Assembly (NCBI RefSeq): GCF_052119425.1
Contig: NZ_JBQKFH010000006.1
Span: 15,249 to 79,248, forward strand
DNA from: Enterococcus_E cecorum_C
GTDB taxonomy: Bacteria; Bacillota; Bacilli; Lactobacillales; Enterococcaceae
Direction: 5' to 3'
Length of the DNA: 64,000 nucleotides
How positions within the stretch are numbered: the stretch's first letter is position 1; each line of letters begins with the position of its first letter. The position numbers and the translations under genes were made by a program. Below are positions 61,017 to 64,000 of the stretch, one piece after another. Below the pieces are notes generated by a model. That model did not search any database. It had not been told where the DNA came from and saw only the letters and a list, made by a program, of their open reading frames with translations.

Positions 61017-62969
61017 TCATTCCTTTCTTAATTTTAATAAACGTAATGAATTGAGCAACACAAGCATCGTGCTTCCTTCATGTAACGTAACACTTACAAG
61101 TACCGATAAATGTCCAAAGAAAGTTAAACCAATTAAACAGAGCACACTTAGCATGGCAAAAATCATATTTTGGTTGGTAATTTTCTCTAAACGGCGAGAG
61201 ACTTGAATAGCCTGCGTAATATTTGGCAATTCATCTTGCATCAAAATCATATCGGCTGTTTCAATGGCAATATCACTTCCTTGTCCCATAGCAATCCCAA
61301 TATCGGCTTTCGCTAAAGCAGGTGCATCATTGACACCATCACCGACCATTGCAACAAAATCATATTTTTGTTGCAATTTCTGCACAATTGCAGCTTTATC
61401 CTCTGGTAATACTTCACTGATTACTTCATCTATTTCTAATTTATCAGCTATACTTTGTGCCGTTAACTGTGCATCACCAGTAATCATAATCGATTTGATA
61501 TTTTGTTTTCTTAATTGTGCAATGACTTTAGCAGATTCTTCTTTTGGTAAATCTTGAAGAGCAAAATAGCCAATAACTTCTTGATTAAGCGCAAATAAGA
61601 CAACTGTACAACCAGCTTTTTCATTTTTTGTCACTTTTTCTTGCCAAAAGGTATCTAAAGCGGTAAAGTGCGACGGTTTCGCAATTAAAAATTCATTTCC
61701 CTGATAGAATCCTTTGACGCCAATACCTACTTCATTTTTGATTTCCATGTCTTCTAATCGTGCAACGTCAGAAAAACGTGAAACAATCGCTTGGGCAAGT
61801 GGATGATTGACTTGTGCTTCCATTGAAACAGCCAATTGAACGAAATCTTCACTTGTAAACCCATCGCGTGATTGCATCTCATAATTCACGACTTGCGGTT
61901 TGCCTTGGGTTAAGGTACCTGTTTTATCAAAGGCGATGGCTTGCACTTCTTTTAATTGATATAAGTAGTTGCCACCTTTAAATAAGGTTTTCGCTCTAGC
62001 CAAACTTGAAATGGCACTTAAAGTAGCTGGTACAACAGAAACAGCTAAAGCACATGGAGAAGCAGAAACTAAGAACACTAACGAACGATTGAATAAGACA
62101 TCGCGACTCCACCCAAATAACATTGATCCAAAGAGTAGTAATAAAATAAATATCCCAATGACAAAATTAACATATACTGGCTCATAACGATCAATTTTTG
62201 TTGCAATCTTTGGTACATTTTGTTGCGCTTGTGAAACGACTTGGACAATCTTAGCAAAGACAGTTTGTGAATATTTTTTCGTTACTTGAATGACAAGCGG
62301 TGCATCAAGATTAATTGTCGCACCATACACGGTATCGCCCACTTGTTTTTCACGAGGGATGGATTCACCGTTGATAGTGGATTCATCAATACTACTCATC
62401 CCTTTAATAATCAAACCGTCAATCGGGATTTGTTCACCATTGGCTACTTGAATATAATCGCCGACATGTAATTCTTCAACCAACACTTCTTCTAATTGAT
62501 GACTGGCATTTAATCTTTTAGCCTTTTTAGGACTAAGCGACATTAAATTGGTAATTTCTCGACGGCTCTTTCCTTCCACATAATCTTCCAAAAAATGAAC
62601 GCCCGCAAAAATAAAAATTAACACTGCACCTTCTAGTGCTTCACCTAACAACACCGTACCAATCGCAGCTAATGTCATCAATACATGGGCATTAGGTGTT
62701 AAGCGATGACGGATTTTTGTTTTCTCAACGGTATCTTCTATTCCTTCAAACATCACATGATACCCAGAAATGAACAGTGACAAAGCAAAAAGCACTTGTT
62801 TGAACATTGGTGAAAGTGGCAATATCAACGCCAAAATAGTTAAAATAATACCCACAAAATATAATGATAAAGCTGTTTTTGATTCATGATGATGGTGATG
62901 ATGATGTCCTTCATGAGAATGTGCATGATGGTGTTCACAACCATGATGATGTGTATGATGAATATCCAT
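61017..62969 (-). CDS. P1B-4-type metal-transporting ATPase with His-rich N-terminus
   Basis: A 650-residue heavy-metal exporter. The N-terminus is a His-rich tail (HHTHHHGCEHHHAHSHEG) that likely binds metal. Catalytic blocks are the SPC motif of the transport site (VSASPCALAVSVVPAT), the phosphorylation site FDKTGTLTQGKP, the hinge GDGVNDAPALAKADIG, and a C-terminal HEGST. SPC plus HEGxT places it in the P1B-4 group (Co/Zn/Fe, like CoaT or PfeT/ZosA). ATG 62969 has SD GTAGGG; the longer frame to 63044 covers the promoter. It shares its promoter region with the divergent MerR gene. Confidence 0.9.
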   Translation of the reverse strand: MDIHHTHHHGCEHHHAHSHEGHHHHHHHESKTALSLYFVGIILTILALILPLSPMFKQVLFALSLFISGYHVMFEGIEDTVEKTKIRHRLTPNAHVLMTLAAIGTVLLGEALEGAVLIFIFAGVHFLEDYVEGKSRREITNLMSLSPKKAKRLNASHQLEEVLVEELHVGDYIQVANGEQIPIDGLIIKGMSSIDESTINGESIPREKQVGDTVYGATINLDAPLVIQVTKKYSQTVFAKIVQVVSQAQQNVPKIATKIDRYEPVYVNFVIGIFILLLLFGSMLFGWSRDVLFNRSLVFLVSASPCALAVSVVPATLSAISSLARAKTLFKGGNYLYQLKEVQAIAFDKTGTLTQGKPQVVNYEMQSRDGFTSEDFVQLAVSMEAQVNHPLAQAIVSRFSDVARLEDMEIKNEVGIGVKGFYQGNEFLIAKPSHFTALDTFWQEKVTKNEKAGCTVVLFALNQEVIGYFALQDLPKEESAKVIAQLRKQNIKSIMITGDAQLTAQSIADKLEIDEVISEVLPEDKAAIVQKLQQKYDFVAMVGDGVNDAPALAKADIGIAMGQGSDIAIETADMILMQDELPNITQAIQVSRRLEKITNQNMIFAMLSVLCLIGLTFFGHLSVLVSVTLHEGSTMLVLLNSLRLLKLRKE

Positions 62970-63013
62970 AATAATCCCTACTTTCTTTTTACCAATTCCC
63001 TTGCTATACTCAT

Positions 63014-63044
63014 AGTATAAACTATACCTTAAAGGGAGACTCAA
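63014..63044 (-). promoter_or_regulatory. MerR-type promoter of the metal ATPase gene
   Basis: TTGAGT (63044-63039) and TATACT (63019-63014) are 19 bp apart, the elongated spacer typical of MerR-activated promoters. The spacer holds the dyad ACTATACCTT-A-AAGGGAGACT (63021-63041; core CCTT/AAGG). Confidence 0.8.
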
Positions 63045-63052
63045 GAGTTATT

Positions 63053-63829
63053 ATGGAAAAATCTCAACTTTTTACCATTCATCAGCTAGCTAAATTTACT
63101 GGTATCCCCATTAAAGCCCTACGCTATTATGAAAAAATTCAAATATTAACCCCACGATATATTGATGAAACCAATCGTTATCGGTATTATTCCTATGATC
63201 AAGTAACCTACGTTAATATTATTAAAATGTGTGCAAATTATGGGATTCCACTGAAAAATATTCAGGAATTTATGATTCAAGACAATAAAATTGATATGCA
63301 AAAAATCATCGACTTGATGCAACAACTATTAGAAGAAAAACAAAGTCAATTACAAAAAGACCGTGCTTTCTTACACAATTTACAAAATCAAATCAATATT
63401 TCTAAACAAGTTCACCAATCCCATGAACTTTCCGTCACTAAAGAGCATAATGACTATTTATTACAACCATTTGAGGGAGAGTTCTTTACTAGCGAATATT
63501 ATGTTGGTTTGCAAAAAATGTTAGAATGTATCCAAGAAAGACATATTCAATACTATAATCGGATGGGATGCTTTATCTGTTGGCAAAACGGAGAATTAAA
63601 AAAATATCTCGTCTTAGAAATTGAAGGCCACACACAAGAAACAGCTAACCTACAAATCCTTCATTTACAAAACCAAGAAGCTTGTATTTGCCACATTCAA
63701 AAAAATGAGCTAGACAAACAATTAGAACAATTAATCATAGAAGGCTTCCATCAGTTCTTAATATTAGAAACTTTTGAAGCAACCTACCATATGCATCATC
63801 CCCATTTAGAACTACAAATTATGCACTAA
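63053..63829 (+). CDS. MerR-family regulator with GyrI-like C-terminal domain
   Basis: A 258-residue regulator. It has a MerR helix-turn-helix (about 6-75; FTIHQLAKFTGIPIKALRYY), a long dimerisation helix (about 85-125) and a C-terminal domain like BmrR/GyrI effector folds (about 150-258). The C-terminus ends with histidines (YHMHHPHLELQIMH) and contains CFIC and CIC pairs, unlike drug sensors, suggesting metal binding. It is divergent from the metal ATPase and likely controls it through the 19-bp-spacer promoter. Metal identity unknown. Confidence 0.85.
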   Translation: MEKSQLFTIHQLAKFTGIPIKALRYYEKIQILTPRYIDETNRYRYYSYDQVTYVNIIKMCANYGIPLKNIQEFMIQDNKIDMQKIIDLMQQLLEEKQSQLQKDRAFLHNLQNQINISKQVHQSHELSVTKEHNDYLLQPFEGEFFTSEYYVGLQKMLECIQERHIQYYNRMGCFICWQNGELKKYLVLEIEGHTQETANLQILHLQNQEACICHIQKNELDKQLEQLIIEGFHQFLILETFEATYHMHHPHLELQIMH

Positions 63830-63877
63830 AAAAAGGACGCGACTCAATGAGGTGACCCCCAAAAGTTAGACTTTTTT

Positions 63878-63901
63878 ACGAGACGACTCCGGTCGTCTCG
63901 T
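63878..63901. terminator. Hairpin near the IS end
   Basis: ACGAGACGAC-tccg-GTCGTCTCGT is a perfect 10-bp inverted repeat next to the transposase stop, likely the IS terminator. Confidence 0.7.
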
Positions 63902-63906
63902 TTTCA

Positions 63907-63999
63907 TTATGCAGCTAAAAGATGGAGCCTATATTGAACAGGACTCATCCATCCTAACTTTTCTTTTATTCGTTGTTCATTATAATACTTTATAAATCG
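63907..63999 (-). CDS. IS3-family transposase OrfB, C-terminal part
   Basis: The last 30 codons and stop of a transposase that extends beyond the window. The visible residues FIKYYNEQRIKEKLGW, followed by MSPVQYRLHLLAA, are the standard end of the rve integrase domain in IS150-group elements. Intactness cannot be judged. Confidence 0.85.
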   Translation of the reverse strand, partial: RFIKYYNEQRIKEKLGWMSPVQYRLHLLAA

Positions 64000-64000
64000 T

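Larger units (their letters stand above)
63853..64000. mobile_element. IS3-family insertion sequence end (cut by window edge)
   Basis: The terminal sequence TGACCCCCAAAAGTTAGAC at 63853-63871 fits an IS3/IS150-group inverted repeat. The adjacent transposase end, reading leftward, encodes the IS150-type C-terminus RIKEKLGWMSPVQYRLHLLAA. Only one end is visible, 24 bp after the MerR stop, so the target duplication cannot be checked. Confidence 0.85.

Overview
The window is a low-GC Firmicutes chromosome segment, most likely from Enterococcus or a close relative in the Enterococcaceae. The evidence is an EbsA-family gene next to an RNase HI-like gene, a PyrR-attenuated pyr operon, a comEA-comEB-comEC-holA cluster, an Lsa-type ABC-F gene and an IS3-family end. 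Nearly all of it is ordinary chromosomal housekeeping sequence. The only mobile DNA seen is an IS fragment cut by the right edge. No rRNA, tRNA, CRISPR or prophage was found. Starts were chosen from Shine-Dalgarno (SD) placement, so several genes are shorter than their longest open frame.

Layout. 1-2.2 kb: a TrpXY-type ABC importer read leftward behind what looks like a classical ribosome-mediated tryptophan attenuator: promoter, 18-residue leader peptide with two Trp codons, mutually exclusive stems, and terminator. 2.3-4.8 kb: rqcH and an alpha-carbonic anhydrase. 4.8-15.3 kb: the complete UMP operon pyrR-pyrB-pyrC-carA-carB-pyrK-pyrD-pyrF-pyrE with a PyrR-type attenuator. 15.4-24 kb: CBS protein-lspA-rluD, fhs, ebsA/RNase HI, and MFS-CDF-cardiolipin synthase. 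24-30.5 kb: GntR and MerR-like regulators, a multidrug MFS pump with DUF4811 partner, and small enzymes. 30.5-40.5 kb: lepA, a 1407-residue acyl-CoA dehydratase activase-like protein opposite a TetR gene, a nuclease-helicase fusion, and a lipoprotein. 40.7-45.2 kb: an MBL hydrolase-phosphatase-uppP operon, a PhoU-like/PiT phosphate pair, and rpsT. 45.2-52.9 kb: the com operon with holA, a HAD phosphatase, a PFL/ACT pair, and a LysM-3D wall protein. 53.2-58.5 kb: a CLC-F fluoride antiporter under a fluoride riboswitch, a cystine transporter and a uracil permease. 59.4-63.8 kb: an Lsa-type ABC-F gene with a short leader ORF, placed directly after a P1B-4-like metal ATPase that is divergent from a MerR regulator. 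63.85 kb to the edge: an IS3-family end.

The main theme is control by 5' leaders. The strongest unusual signal is the trp leader, because Lactobacillales trp genes are usually thought of as T-box regulated and no T-box core is present here. Others are the ABC-F leader ORF, the fluoride riboswitch, the PyrR attenuator and an unassigned folded leader before the cystine transporter. These regulatory calls come from reading base pairing by eye; no folding program or database search was run.
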